Shown: one piece after another, positions 9,829 to 18,057 of the stretch
How positions within the stretch are numbered: position 1 is the first letter of the stretch
Layout: each line of letters opens with the position of its first letter
Assembly: GCA_011322365.1 (NCBI GenBank)
Contig: DRNA01000068.1
Span: forward strand, 1 to 36,511
From: Aeromonadales bacterium
Lineage (GTDB): Bacteria > Pseudomonadota > Gammaproteobacteria > Enterobacterales > GCA-002770795
Length of the DNA: 36,511 nt
Direction: 5' to 3'
The notes under the pieces: generated by a model
What the model saw: the letters and a program-made list of their open reading frames with translations, nothing else
Database searches by the model: none
What the model was told of the DNA's origin: nothing
Translations under genes and position numbers: made by a program

Positions 9829-9849
9829 AAGGTTACATATTGTAACCTT
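9819..9849 (+). promoter_or_regulatory. Promoter with palindromic operator for the membrane/XRE pair
   Basis: A perfect -35 TTGACA (9819-9824) is followed by a palindrome with nine-base arms AAGGTTACA and TGTAACCTT around TAT (9829-9849). The palindrome fills the spacer and the -10 region; the best -10 I can offer is the weak TAACCT at 9843. This layout fits repression, most simply by the XRE protein encoded 500 bp downstream. That link is inference. Confidence 0.6.
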
Positions 9850-9882
9850 TACTTCTATTGTAGACAATTAAAGGTTTCAAAT

Positions 9883-10362
9883 ATGAATAAAGCTAATAAA
9901 CTAAGCCCAATCGAAGCAATTGAAAGAAATAGGCGTATTAATCTAATTGGATTTATTATCGCTTTTAGTAGCTGGCAATTGGGACAAATTGTAACTCTTA
10001 ATTTCTCAGATTCTATCGATCCTGAACTTCTCTTCATTTTTCAACTATTAATGGTAGTAGGTAGTCTCGGCTGGATTGGCTTTAGCTACTTCCTCTATCG
10101 GACTATTCGCTTAATAAAACAACACCCCGAACTGAGCTCACAACTCAACGATGAAAGAAGTTCTCTTATTCGGATAAGAGCGATGGCCTATGGTTTTATT
10201 TATACCCTTGGTGCTGCCTCGTTATTTTTTGGTGGCTCGTTCTTAATTGATGCTTTTAGCGCCAATTTTCATTTTTCTGGTAGCTTCGTAGCTCAATCAA
10301 TAATGTTGATAGGGATTGAGTCTGCCTGGATTTCGTTTCTAATAATGGACAGCAAAGAATGA
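9883..10362 (+). CDS. Four-helix inner-membrane protein paired with an XRE regulator
   Basis: This 159-residue protein has no signal peptide and four hydrophobic segments (about residues 20-40, 48-70, 105-125 and 133-153). A polar cytoplasmic-type loop between the second and third contains ELSSQLNDERSS. The NDER motif before a membrane helix recalls small membrane families such as DUF2178 that are commonly encoded beside short XRE regulators; this is a resemblance from memory and was not tested. An AAAGG ribosome site sits eight bases before the ATG. The stop overlaps the next gene as ATGA, so the two are one translational unit. The function is unknown; a stress-sensing or antitoxin-like partnership with the regulator is possible but unproven. 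Confidence 0.75.
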   Translation: MNKANKLSPIEAIERNRRINLIGFIIAFSSWQLGQIVTLNFSDSIDPELLFIFQLLMVVGSLGWIGFSYFLYRTIRLIKQHPELSSQLNDERSSLIRIRAMAYGFIYTLGAASLFFGGSFLIDAFSANFHFSGSFVAQSIMLIGIESAWISFLIMDSKE

Positions 10363-10577
10363 GTAAAGTACTTGGTAATAACTTAAAGGTTTGGCGAGCT
10401 AAACTGGAAATTACACAGTCTGAACTCGCGCAAAAGGCGGGTGTGTCTCGAAAAACAATCAGCACATTAGAGCGAGGGGTTTATACTCCTTCAGTCGCAT
10501 TGGCATTAACGCTTGCCGCCATTTTTGACGCTCAGGTTGAGGAAGTATTCTATCTTAAAAAGATAAAAGGAAGCTAA
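10359..10577 (+). CDS. Small XRE-family transcriptional regulator
   Basis: This 72-residue protein is essentially a single Cro/C1-type helix-turn-helix (about residues 5-60): LKVWRAKLEITQSELAQKAG, then VSRKTISTLERG as recognition region, then a short tail with VEEVFYL. Such solo-HTH proteins usually bind palindromes as dimers, and a suitable palindrome lies at 9829-9849 upstream of the pair. The start overlaps the membrane-protein stop (ATGA). Family membership is clear, but the target and signal are not known. Confidence 0.88.
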   Translation: MSKVLGNNLKVWRAKLEITQSELAQKAGVSRKTISTLERGVYTPSVALALTLAAIFDAQVEEVFYLKKIKGS

Positions 10578-10685
10578 GATAATAAGATAAAAGGGACTCA
10601 CAGTTTACCGCGCTCTTCCCCATAAGCCAGGTCAACCTCATTAACATCCCAAGCAATGCTATTAACTGGTTAAAGCCACAAAAAA
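10578..10685. other. Short intergenic stretch between the XRE gene and rnpB
   Basis: This gap separates the plus-strand XRE gene from the 3' end of minus-strand rnpB. The minus strand carries a T-run directly after the rnpB P1 helix (10681-10686), which could end rnpB transcription. I see no strong hairpin for the XRE transcript. Confidence 0.4.
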
Positions 10686-11040
<355 letters not shown>

Positions 11041-11045
11041 GCGCA

Positions 11046-11074
11046 AGAATAGAGAATAGTGCTTGAACTTGCAA
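11046..11074 (-). promoter_or_regulatory. Promoter of rnpB
   Basis: On the minus strand a -35 TTGCAA (11069-11074), a 17-bp spacer and a -10 TATTCT (11046-11051) place the transcription start about seven bases later, at the predicted 5' end of the RNA. Confidence 0.75.
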
Positions 11075-11285
11075 GCCTTAATGCCTTAACACCTGCTTTT
11101 ATACCCATAATCATTGAAGATGCGGTATTTCAAGTGTCATCAGGCCAAAGAGATGCCTTTTGCAATTCCTGTACTAACCATTGCTATTATCTTACTAATT
11201 CAATCCTGGCTCTTTTGATATCATTGATTACTCAGGATTACTACGATAATCCCAGACGTACTATAAAATTTGTAAGGAGTTATCC

Positions 11286-12278
11286 ATGAAAAAATTTAAA
11301 ATCAAAGTTGTATTTTTCACTATGCTGTTGACTATAGGTTCAGCGCCACTGGTTTATGCCGATTTCTGGGATGACCTCGGCGATGTATTCACTGGAGGTG
11401 GTGGCGGCGGCAGTGGTGGTAGTGGCGGCTCACTATCTGATCCATTTACAGATGTCTTAGATAAAATAACCGGGCTTGGTAATGATATCACAGGACTTGG
11501 TGATGATATTGCTGGCTTAAGTACCGATATCGGTAAGCAAATTACTGACCAATACACTGATATTACCGGCTTTTTTGAAGATGAATACAATAATCTGGTT
11601 GATATTATCGGTGGTATTGACCCCTCTGAGGCAGCCAGCGCCATTGTAGCTACCATGCAGGATGAAAGTTTGTGTAAAACACTGCCCAGTCAAATAGATG
11701 GTGTGGTATCAAATGTCATTTCACAATTGGGTATACCTGAAGAATTTGCCAGCAAATTACAAATCGTGCAATTTAGCGATCTGGTCAGGCCCATTGACCC
11801 TGCAACGGCAACTGATGAAGATATTTACCTGTATAACGTTCAGACCATGAGACCGTTGAATGCACTACGTGGTATGTCACAGTCTTATATTAAAATTCCA
11901 TTTGTAGTAGCCAGTGAAATTGCCCAATCCTGTGTTGATGCAGCCCAGTTCAGATTATCTCAACGTTCTTCTGATGAGGAGCTGACAGCAAAAATCCATA
12001 ATGTGCTGGGTTCAAAAGATTTGAATAATATTAAATTTCAATTACCCAATGCAAATAATGGCTACCTTGAAGATGTCGAAAAAGTGTTAGCTGATACCTT
12101 TGCGACCTACAGCGAATTAGGTATGAAGATTCCCCATTCCGCCAGCAGACAATTTGAACATGGGCAGTATTATTTCTCCCAGGGTCAATATATGAAAGCC
12201 TTTAGAAGTTATAAAAAGTCCTACCAGAGACTGGCTAAGGGCGATCACGAACACCATAGAGATCGTGACAGGGATTAG
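11286..12278 (+). CDS. Secreted glycine-rich protein of unknown function
   Basis: This protein has 330 residues. An AAGGAG ribosome site precedes the ATG. Residues 1-25 form a signal peptide with a likely cleavage after VYA. Next comes a Gly/Ser linker (37-49) and then seven-residue repeats of the form I-x-G-L-x-x-D (61-81), which may form a short coiled or amphipathic segment. The main body (about 105-260) has two cysteines (SLCKTL and QSCVDA) that could form a disulfide in the periplasm. Near the C-terminus HGQYYFSQGQYMKAFRSYKK looks like one TPR-type helical hairpin. The tail is a charged run, EHHRDRDRD. I do not recognise a family. It stands alone between rnpB and rsmI and is convergent with rsmI. 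Confidence 0.8.
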   Translation: MKKFKIKVVFFTMLLTIGSAPLVYADFWDDLGDVFTGGGGGGSGGSGGSLSDPFTDVLDKITGLGNDITGLGDDIAGLSTDIGKQITDQYTDITGFFEDEYNNLVDIIGGIDPSEAASAIVATMQDESLCKTLPSQIDGVVSNVISQLGIPEEFASKLQIVQFSDLVRPIDPATATDEDIYLYNVQTMRPLNALRGMSQSYIKIPFVVASEIAQSCVDAAQFRLSQRSSDEELTAKIHNVLGSKDLNNIKFQLPNANNGYLEDVEKVLADTFATYSELGMKIPHSASRQFEHGQYYFSQGQYMKAFRSYKKSYQRLAKGDHEHHRDRDRD

Positions 12279-12319
12279 AAACTATTTTGTGTAGCACCAC
12301 TATCCGGCGGTCAGATTTT

Positions 12320-13228
12320 TTATTTTGGCTGCTGGATACCTATATTATAAAACAGCTTTTTACGTTTTCCGGTGAGATCAGCTGCCAGCTGGGCGGCCTG
12401 TTTCACCGATAAATCCTGCATCAGTCTCAGCATCAGCGGTTCATCATCTGGTAGATCCCTTGTTCTCTCTGTTTCTGCCGCACCTTCAACCAAAATCACA
12501 AACTCACCTTTTTGTCTTTCAACGGCGGTTTCCAGCCAGGTGATTATCTCTTTAAAAGTACCGTGGATAATCGATTCATGGCTTTTGGTCAGCTCTTTTG
12601 CCAAAGTCGCCTTTCTTTGTTCACCAAAACAGGCCAACATGGATATCAGGCAATTTATGATGCGATGGGTAGATTCATAAAAAATCAGAGTTCTTGATTC
12701 GGTTTGTAGTAAATGCAGTTTTACCTCGCGTGCTGTTGATTTGGCCGGCAGAAAACCTTCAAAGCTAAATCGATCAGATGGCAGCCCGGCAACACTTAAT
12801 GCACTAATCGCCGCACAGGCTCCTGGAACAGGTTCTACTTTGATACCTTGCTCTAATGCCTGTTTGACCAAAATATATCCCGGATCACTGATTAAGGGCG
12901 TCCCCGCATCTGAAACCAGAGCAATACTGGTGCCAAGTTTGCATCGATCGAGCAGGGATTGAGCCTTCTGGCGCTCATTATGATCATGATAAGCAACAAT
13001 CCTGGTATTGATACCTAGATGATTCAACAGTTTTTTACTGTGCCTGGAATCTTCTGCGGCAATCAAATCACAGTTATTTAATACTTCTATTGCTCTTAAG
13101 GTGATGTCATCCAGATTCCCTATGGGGGTCGCAACCACATAGAGAACACCGGCATTGTGACTTATTTCAACTAAAGATGTTTTTTTATCTGGCATATGAA
13201 TCCAATTGGTTGGAAAATACTGGGGCAT
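12320..13228 (-). CDS. rsmI: 16S rRNA (cytidine-1402-2'-O)-methyltransferase RsmI
   Basis: RsmI methylates the 2'-OH of C1402, complementing RsmH, and belongs to the tetrapyrrole-methylase fold. Signatures are GVLYVVATPIGNLDDITLRA, AAEDSRHSKKLL, ALVSDAGTPLISDPGY, a proline-glycine stretch PVPGACAAISALSVAGLPSD, and FYESTHRI. From the first ATG the protein has 302 residues. An ATG eleven codons later (13195) gives 291 residues, closer to E. coli (286), and may be the real start; neither has a strong ribosome site. It is divergent from lpoA across a short intergenic region. Confidence 0.95.
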   Translation of the reverse strand: MPQYFPTNWIHMPDKKTSLVEISHNAGVLYVVATPIGNLDDITLRAIEVLNNCDLIAAEDSRHSKKLLNHLGINTRIVAYHDHNERQKAQSLLDRCKLGTSIALVSDAGTPLISDPGYILVKQALEQGIKVEPVPGACAAISALSVAGLPSDRFSFEGFLPAKSTAREVKLHLLQTESRTLIFYESTHRIINCLISMLACFGEQRKATLAKELTKSHESIIHGTFKEIITWLETAVERQKGEFVILVEGAAETERTRDLPDDEPLMLRLMQDLSVKQAAQLAADLTGKRKKLFYNIGIQQPK

Positions 13229-13271
13229 ACTTTATCATGGTCACAGTACAAATTACGATCTTCGTGATACT

Positions 13272-15221
13272 ATGAACAATAAGATGACTATAGCCTTCAA
13301 AATATCAACTCTGGGATTACTGGCTCTGTTAGTCGGTTGCCCCGGTAAACCGGTGCATGACGATAAACAGCTCATCCAGCCCGTTTCAGTGGAAGATTCC
13401 CGTTCGGGTCATGACTGGATAAATCTCGCAAACCAGAGTAGTGGTACTCTACGAGCAGAATATCTTCTCAACAGCGTAGCCGCATTTATCAGAAACAACG
13501 ATTTTGTCTTCACCGATAAACCCATGGCGAGTGTTTTTACTCTGCCACTAACAGACACCCAAATAAAGCGTTGGAAATTATATCAGGGGATTCTGTTAAC
13601 ACATGAGGAAAAATTTGAACAGGCATTAAAATTATTTGCAGAAATCACTCCAGACAACAATGAGCAAGTTTTCAAAGCAAGTGACCAACAGCTATTATTA
13701 CTCTGGTATTCGAATGCCTATCGACTGTCCGGTAATTTTATTGAAGCGGCTAAAAAACGTATTGCTCTTTCTAAATTACTCATTATTAAGCAACAGCAAC
13801 AGAAAAATATTGATGCCATCTGGCATATCCTCAATATTCCAACAGCTGAATATCTCTCGCTGTTTAATCAGTCCACTCTTTCCGATAGGGTACTTGTTGG
13901 ATGGATTGAACTGGCATTAATCAATAAAAGATATGCCGGTCAACCACGGGAGTTAATGCAGGCGATTGAAGTCTGGAAATCTCGATTTTCTGCTCACCCG
14001 GCGCAACAGATGATGCCAACTGACTTATCTTCAATTTCCAAAGCCCAACTCATTCATCCCGTAAAGATAGCTGTGTTTCTGCCCCAAACAGGCAAGCTGG
14101 CAGCCAGTGGCAAATACATCAGAAAAGGAATAGAGGCGGCATTTTATAAACTCTCTGAAAAGAGCGATAACACCATACAATCCCAACCTGAGCTGAAATT
14201 TTATAACTCGAATGTAGAGGATATCCAATCCCTGTACCTTCAGGCAAAAAATGATGGTATGGAATTTATAGTAGGTCCTTTGAGAAAATCTGCCATTACA
14301 TCGTTAATTGAAAATGCAAATATCGATATTCCAGTTCTTGCATTAAATATGCTAAACAAACCGGATAATTCAGAAATACCAATTTATCAATTTGGTCTTC
14401 CCGTTGAAAACGAAGCCCGCCAGGTTGCAGAAAAATTCTGGAGCAAAAAACTCAACCAGGCAGCCGTACTTGTTCCTGATACAACACTTGGCGACAGGGC
14501 TTTAAAAGCATTTAAGGAACAACTTCAACGACTTGATGGCAAAGTTACCATTGCTCGCCACTATGTTTCTGGACAGGATTACAGCAAAGTAGTCAGAGCT
14601 TTATTAGCCATTGATGATTCAAAAAAACGATATCAGGAACTAAAAAAATTATTAGGTACTTCGATTGAATTTGAAGAAAGAAGACGTCAGGATATAAAGG
14701 GGATCTTTCTATTTTCCAATGCTGAAGACGGGCGACGTTTAAAACCATTAATTGATTATTACTATGCCCAGGATTTACCGGTATTTTCTACCTCCAGAAT
14801 TTATCATGGCGCCTCGCCAGGCAGGAGAGATCGCGATTTAAATAAAGTGTATTTTATTGATATTCCATGGTTAGTATCACAAAACAAAACTCCATCTAAA
14901 AGTAGTACCCCGCAACAAAACATCTACTCAAAAACGGCTATTGACAAGGAGAAATTAAAGAAAATTTGGCCTAAAACAGTTACCGGTAAAAATGCCCGTT
15001 TATTTGCTTTTGGATTTGATGCCTTTAACCTGATTGAGCAACTTTCTGTCTTGGAGGCCTTTACACATCAATATTTGAAAGGAAAAACCGGCCGATTGTA
15101 TTTAAATTCACAAAAAAAGATTGCACGTGATTTGCCCTGGGTTCAATTTAACAAGGAGAAAATTCGATGGATTGGTTATTTAGATGATCAAAATAAAGAA
15201 GAAACAGACAGAAAAAAATAA
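13272..15221 (+). CDS. lpoA: Outer-membrane lipoprotein LpoA (activator of PBP1A)
   Basis: LpoA reaches from the outer membrane through the periplasm to stimulate PBP1A. I chose the ATG at 13272 because it gives a normal lipoprotein signal peptide ending in the lipobox LVGC (Cys23); the frame is open further upstream to 13206 but that would bury the signal. The N-terminal half is helical, TPR-like. The C-terminal half (from about IHPVKIAVFLPQTGKLAASG) is a periplasmic-binding-protein-like fold with FIVGPLRKSAI and the KGIFLFSNAEDGRRLKPL stretch. It has 649 residues, against 678 in E. coli. It heads the unit with yraN, diaA and dolP, and its end overlaps yraN by 38 bp. Confidence 0.93.
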   Translation: MNNKMTIAFKISTLGLLALLVGCPGKPVHDDKQLIQPVSVEDSRSGHDWINLANQSSGTLRAEYLLNSVAAFIRNNDFVFTDKPMASVFTLPLTDTQIKRWKLYQGILLTHEEKFEQALKLFAEITPDNNEQVFKASDQQLLLLWYSNAYRLSGNFIEAAKKRIALSKLLIIKQQQQKNIDAIWHILNIPTAEYLSLFNQSTLSDRVLVGWIELALINKRYAGQPRELMQAIEVWKSRFSAHPAQQMMPTDLSSISKAQLIHPVKIAVFLPQTGKLAASGKYIRKGIEAAFYKLSEKSDNTIQSQPELKFYNSNVEDIQSLYLQAKNDGMEFIVGPLRKSAITSLIENANIDIPVLALNMLNKPDNSEIPIYQFGLPVENEARQVAEKFWSKKLNQAAVLVPDTTLGDRALKAFKEQLQRLDGKVTIARHYVSGQDYSKVVRALLAIDDSKKRYQELKKLLGTSIEFEERRRQDIKGIFLFSNAEDGRRLKPLIDYYYAQDLPVFSTSRIYHGASPGRRDRDLNKVYFIDIPWLVSQNKTPSKSSTPQQNIYSKTAIDKEKLKKIWPKTVTGKNARLFAFGFDAFNLIEQLSVLEAFTHQYLKGKTGRLYLNSQKKIARDLPWVQFNKEKIRWIGYLDDQNKEETDRKK

Positions 15222-15609
15222 TTTGTTTTCACTTTTCAAACAGAAAAATAATAGCCGATCATTACTCGGAGACAATGCCGAGAATTTAGCGGAAGATTTC
15301 CTGGTGCGAAAAAAGTTTAAACTGATTCAGGCTAATTTCAGAACTAAAATGGGTGAAATTGATCGCATCATGCTTGATAGCAGAACACTGGTATTTGTCG
15401 AAGTAAGGTATAGAAAAAATAGCCAGGTCAGTCCAATAGAATCAGTTGATATTTTCAAACAGAGAAAGTTAATTAAAACTGCAAAGCTGTTTTTGTTAAA
15501 ATACCCACAATATGAGCATTATCCCTGTCGTTTTGATGTTGTGGGTTTAAAAGATTTAAACTTTTCGTCCATAATATGGGTCAAAGACGCATTCCAGTTA
15601 GAGGAGTAA
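15184..15609 (+). CDS. yraN: UPF0102 family protein YraN
   Basis: This is a small predicted nuclease-fold protein of 141 residues. The sequence LLGDNAENLAEDFLVRKKF is the usual UPF0102 opening. GEIDRIMLDSRTLVFVEVRYR carries the PD-(D/E)XK-type residues (E and D of GEID, then E-x-R). A later basic stretch FKQRKLIKTAKLFL is also conserved. The biological role is not settled. The ATG at 15184 lies inside the end of lpoA. An in-frame TTG at 15223 just after the lpoA stop is an alternative that would remove thirteen residues without touching the domain. Confidence 0.93.
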   Translation: MIKIKKKQTEKNNLFSLFKQKNNSRSLLGDNAENLAEDFLVRKKFKLIQANFRTKMGEIDRIMLDSRTLVFVEVRYRKNSQVSPIESVDIFKQRKLIKTAKLFLLKYPQYEHYPCRFDVVGLKDLNFSSIIWVKDAFQLEE

Positions 15610-15615
15610 AAACCG

Positions 15616-16206
15616 ATGAGTTCGGTTGAACTTGTAAAAAATGTCTTCAACGAAAGCATTCAAACGAAAATTGATTCAGCAGATGCTTTGCCTGAATTGG
15701 TAGCCAGGGCCAGTGAACTCATTACACGGGCATTAGTCTCCAATAATAAAATTTTACTTTGTGGTACAGGTATTGAGGCAACTCTGGCTCAGGCCTTCAC
15801 AACCCTGTTGCTGCATCAGGTACAAAAGGAAAGACCCGGTCTGCCAGCTATCTGCCTTTCTGATAATGTCTCTCTGATCACCGCTATTAATGATGACAAT
15901 AATCTCAATGAAGTCTTTTCAAAACAGGTAAGAGCACTGGGTAATGCGGGGGATATTCTGATCAGCATTACCAAAGATGGCAACTGTTTTCCCTGCGTAC
16001 AGGCAATCAGGGCCGCACTAAGCAAAGATATGTTAATCGTTGCATTAAGTGGAGATGATGGCGGACAAATCGCAGGCCTTACCGGTGCTGACGATGTTGA
16101 GATTCTTATCCCTTCCACGAACACGCTAAGAGTAAACGAAGTGCAATTAATGATTATTAATTGTATTGCCACAGTAGTAGATAGCAACTTATTCGGTGAA
16201 CATTAA
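15616..16206 (+). CDS. diaA: SIS-domain protein, DiaA/GmhA type
   Basis: This is a sugar-isomerase (SIS) fold protein of 196 residues, the same length as E. coli DiaA. It has the KILLCGTGIEATLAQAF phosphosugar-loop region and GDILISITKDGNCFPCVQAIRAA. E. coli DiaA binds DnaA to promote timely replication initiation; GmhA homologues isomerise sedoheptulose 7-phosphate. The position directly after yraN and before dolP favours DiaA. In this copy the loop reads ITKDGNC where active isomerases usually have serine-rich ISTSGNS, which also argues against isomerase activity. Its stop overlaps the dolP start as TAATG. Confidence 0.88.
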   Translation: MSSVELVKNVFNESIQTKIDSADALPELVARASELITRALVSNNKILLCGTGIEATLAQAFTTLLLHQVQKERPGLPAICLSDNVSLITAINDDNNLNEVFSKQVRALGNAGDILISITKDGNCFPCVQAIRAALSKDMLIVALSGDDGGQIAGLTGADDVEILIPSTNTLRVNEVQLMIINCIATVVDSNLFGEH

Positions 16207-16787
16207 TGAAACAACCATTTCAGTCCTTAATTATTCTAGTAATAGTATTACTTATACAAAGTTGTGCCGCAATCATTGTTGGCGGTGTAGCCAGTACTGC
16301 TGTTGTAACCACGGACCGACGTACTACGGGTGTTTTTATTGAAGATGAAAATATTGAAATTAAAACCAATGCTCGCCTGTCTGAAAATAAAGATCTGGAA
16401 GATAAAAGCCATATTAATGTGATCAGTTATAATGGCGTGGTATTGTTAGTTGGCCAAACTCCCACTATAGAATTAAAAAGAATCGCTGGAGAAATAGCAA
16501 GAAATGTCCCCAGCGTAAAACGCGTTCACAATGAACTTAGAATAGCCGCACCTAATAATTTAATCACCCGTTCGAGCGATAGCTATATCACCTCAAAAAT
16601 TAAAACCAAAATGACCTTTGAGAAAAATTTTGATTCAACCGCATTTAAAGTGGTTACTGAAAATGGTGAAGTGTTCCTGATGGGATTAGTCACGAAAGAC
16701 GAAGCAGAGACAGCAATAGCCATTGCCAAAAATGTTGATGGCGTACAAAAAGTCATCGATGTTATGGAATATATTCCCACAGTTTAG
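16206..16787 (+). CDS. dolP: BON-domain lipoprotein DolP (YraP)
   Basis: This is an outer-membrane lipoprotein that supports envelope integrity and the BAM machinery in E. coli. The signal peptide ends in the lipobox IQSC (Cys20), followed by GGVASTAVVTTDRRTTG, typical of the family. Two BON domains follow, at about residues 45-115 (NVISYNGVVLLVGQTP) and 122-192 (VVTENGEVFLMGLVT and KNVDGVQKVIDVMEYI). The length is 193 residues against 191 in E. coli. It is the last gene of the lpoA unit and convergent with sspB. Confidence 0.94.
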   Translation: MKQPFQSLIILVIVLLIQSCAAIIVGGVASTAVVTTDRRTTGVFIEDENIEIKTNARLSENKDLEDKSHINVISYNGVVLLVGQTPTIELKRIAGEIARNVPSVKRVHNELRIAAPNNLITRSSDSYITSKIKTKMTFEKNFDSTAFKVVTENGEVFLMGLVTKDEAETAIAIAKNVDGVQKVIDVMEYIPTV

Positions 16788-16805
16788 ATTCAGCTTCAGC
16801 TTGAT

Positions 16806-16842
16806 GTAGCCGGCCAATCGCGAATGAATTCGCTCCCAGCAG
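16806..16842. repeat. REP-like palindromic element
   Basis: In the 65-bp gap between convergent dolP and sspB, GTAG (16806-16809) is followed by CCGGCC and then the near-palindrome GCGAATGAATTCGC (16820-16833). A GTAG head followed by a foldable palindrome is the form of REP elements mobilised by TnpREP (RAYT) transposases, and this core recalls REPs of Pseudomonas and relatives. I see only one copy in the window. Confidence 0.6.
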
Positions 16843-16852
16843 CCCGTCCGAG

Positions 16853-17353
16853 CTATTTAATCACTTTAAGGCTGGCTTTAGACTTTGGTCTGGAGCTACC
16901 TTTTTTCGATGAAACCCGTTCGCCTTCAACCGTTTTGAAAGTTTTTTTACTCACCCTCTGTTTCTCAACTTCATTTCCAGCGGTATTATCAATCTGCAGC
17001 TCATGATCGATTTCAGTCTCAAAATCTTCATCCGGAAAAGCCATACCCTGTCCATTTTCACGTGCAAAAATTGCAAGCACGGCACTTACCGGAATGCTCA
17101 CCAGAAAGGAGCGTCCGGAAAAACGGGTGTTGAAAGTAATAAGATGATTATCCAGCGATAACCCGGAAATAGCCTGGGGTGAAATGTTCAATATAATTTG
17201 ATTATCTTTAATCAGGTGTTGAGGTACTTTCACTTTACCGGAACTTGTATCCACAAGTAGCTGTGCTGTTAACTGATTGTCTGTTAACCACTCATAAATC
17301 GCCCGGATAAGGTACGGGCGATTTGAAGTCATACTTATCTGAGACTCGCTCAT
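16853..17353 (-). CDS. sspB: ClpXP adaptor SspB
   Basis: SspB binds ssrA-tagged proteins and delivers them to ClpXP. At 166 residues it matches the family length. The N-terminal domain starts TSNRPYLIRAIYEWLTDNQLTAQLLV and contains FNTRFSGRSFLVSIPVSAVLAIFARENGQGMAF, both characteristic. After a variable acidic linker, the basic C-terminus SLKVIK corresponds to the XB peptide that docks on ClpX (usually LRVVK). The ATG overlaps the sspA stop as TAATG. Confidence 0.96.
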   Translation of the reverse strand: MSESQISMTSNRPYLIRAIYEWLTDNQLTAQLLVDTSSGKVKVPQHLIKDNQIILNISPQAISGLSLDNHLITFNTRFSGRSFLVSIPVSAVLAIFARENGQGMAFPDEDFETEIDHELQIDNTAGNEVEKQRVSKKTFKTVEGERVSSKKGSSRPKSKASLKVIK

Positions 17354-17982
17354 TAGTCCTGCATCTCGTTTTCCAGTTCTGACAGGCTCCCCTGAAAAGA
17401 TTCTCTTTCAAACAGGCGATCCATATACTGCTGGATTTCTTTAGCACCCTTACCAGACAGTGTAATTCCCAGTACTTTTAATCGCCATAATAAAGGTGCC
17501 AGATAGCAATCAACTAACGTTATTTCCTCACTGAGAAAATAAGGGTTATCACCAAAAACTGGAGCTACCGTTAGCAGGGATTCTTTCAACTCGGATCGAG
17601 CTTTCTCCCGTTCTTTTTCCTGTTTTGAATTTAAAATTTGTTCAACCAGTGAGAACCAGTCTCTTTCAAACCGGTGCATCATAAGGCGAGAGCGCGCACG
17701 AGCCACCGGATAAACCGGCATTAAGGGTGGATGAGGAAATCTTTCGTCAAGATATTCCATAATGATCCCGGGTTCAAACAATACCAGTTCACGATCAACC
17801 AGCGTTGGTACGTTGTTATAAGGATTAAGATCAATTAATTCAGGAGGTGTATTATCACCATCTACATTGATAACTTCATAAGTCACACCCTTCTCAGCCA
17901 ATACAATGCGTATCTGGTGACAGCGCAAATCCGTTGAATTTGAATAGAGTGTCATAATCGAACGTTTGGCAACTACGGCCAT
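17353..17982 (-). CDS. sspA: Stringent starvation protein A (SspA)
   Basis: SspA is a glutathione-S-transferase-fold protein that binds RNA polymerase and changes transcription under starvation and acid stress. The start at 17982 (MAVVAKRSIMTLYS) matches the usual N-terminus and has a GGAGAAG ribosome site; an upstream in-frame ATG at 18033 is less likely. The thioredoxin-like part contains HQIRIVLAEKGV and PYNNVPTLVDRELVLFE; the helical part has YLDERFPHPPLMPVYPVARA, which is strongly conserved in SspA. It has 209 residues. It lies downstream of petC and is coupled to sspB. Confidence 0.97.
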   Translation of the reverse strand: MAVVAKRSIMTLYSNSTDLRCHQIRIVLAEKGVTYEVINVDGDNTPPELIDLNPYNNVPTLVDRELVLFEPGIIMEYLDERFPHPPLMPVYPVARARSRLMMHRFERDWFSLVEQILNSKQEKEREKARSELKESLLTVAPVFGDNPYFLSEEITLVDCYLAPLLWRLKVLGITLSGKGAKEIQQYMDRLFERESFQGSLSELENEMQD

Positions 17983-18057
17983 AATACTTCTCCAGTTTTT
18001 ATAGACAAAAATGCCGGAATTGATTTTTTTCAACCCCGGCGCTTATCTTAATTGATG

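Noticed and set aside
10612-10640. CCATAAGCC near the rnpB 3' end, shared with rnpB at about 10694, considered as an attachment-site duplication
   Set aside because: Only about nine bases match, too short to separate from chance, and no integrase is present.
11059-11289. Plus-strand open frame of 76 codons with a GTG start between rnpB and the Gly-rich protein
   Set aside because: It starts inside the rnpB promoter, has no ribosome site, ends inside the next start codon, and its peptide shows no family features.
11466-11528. Short 21-bp tandem repeats considered as a possible CRISPR-like or VNTR array
   Set aside because: They are in frame, imperfect, and encode a seven-residue protein repeat without spacers.
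13206-13271. Longer lpoA start at 13206
   Set aside because: It would place 22 residues before the lipoprotein signal peptide, destroying normal export; the ATG at 13272 gives a correct lipobox distance.
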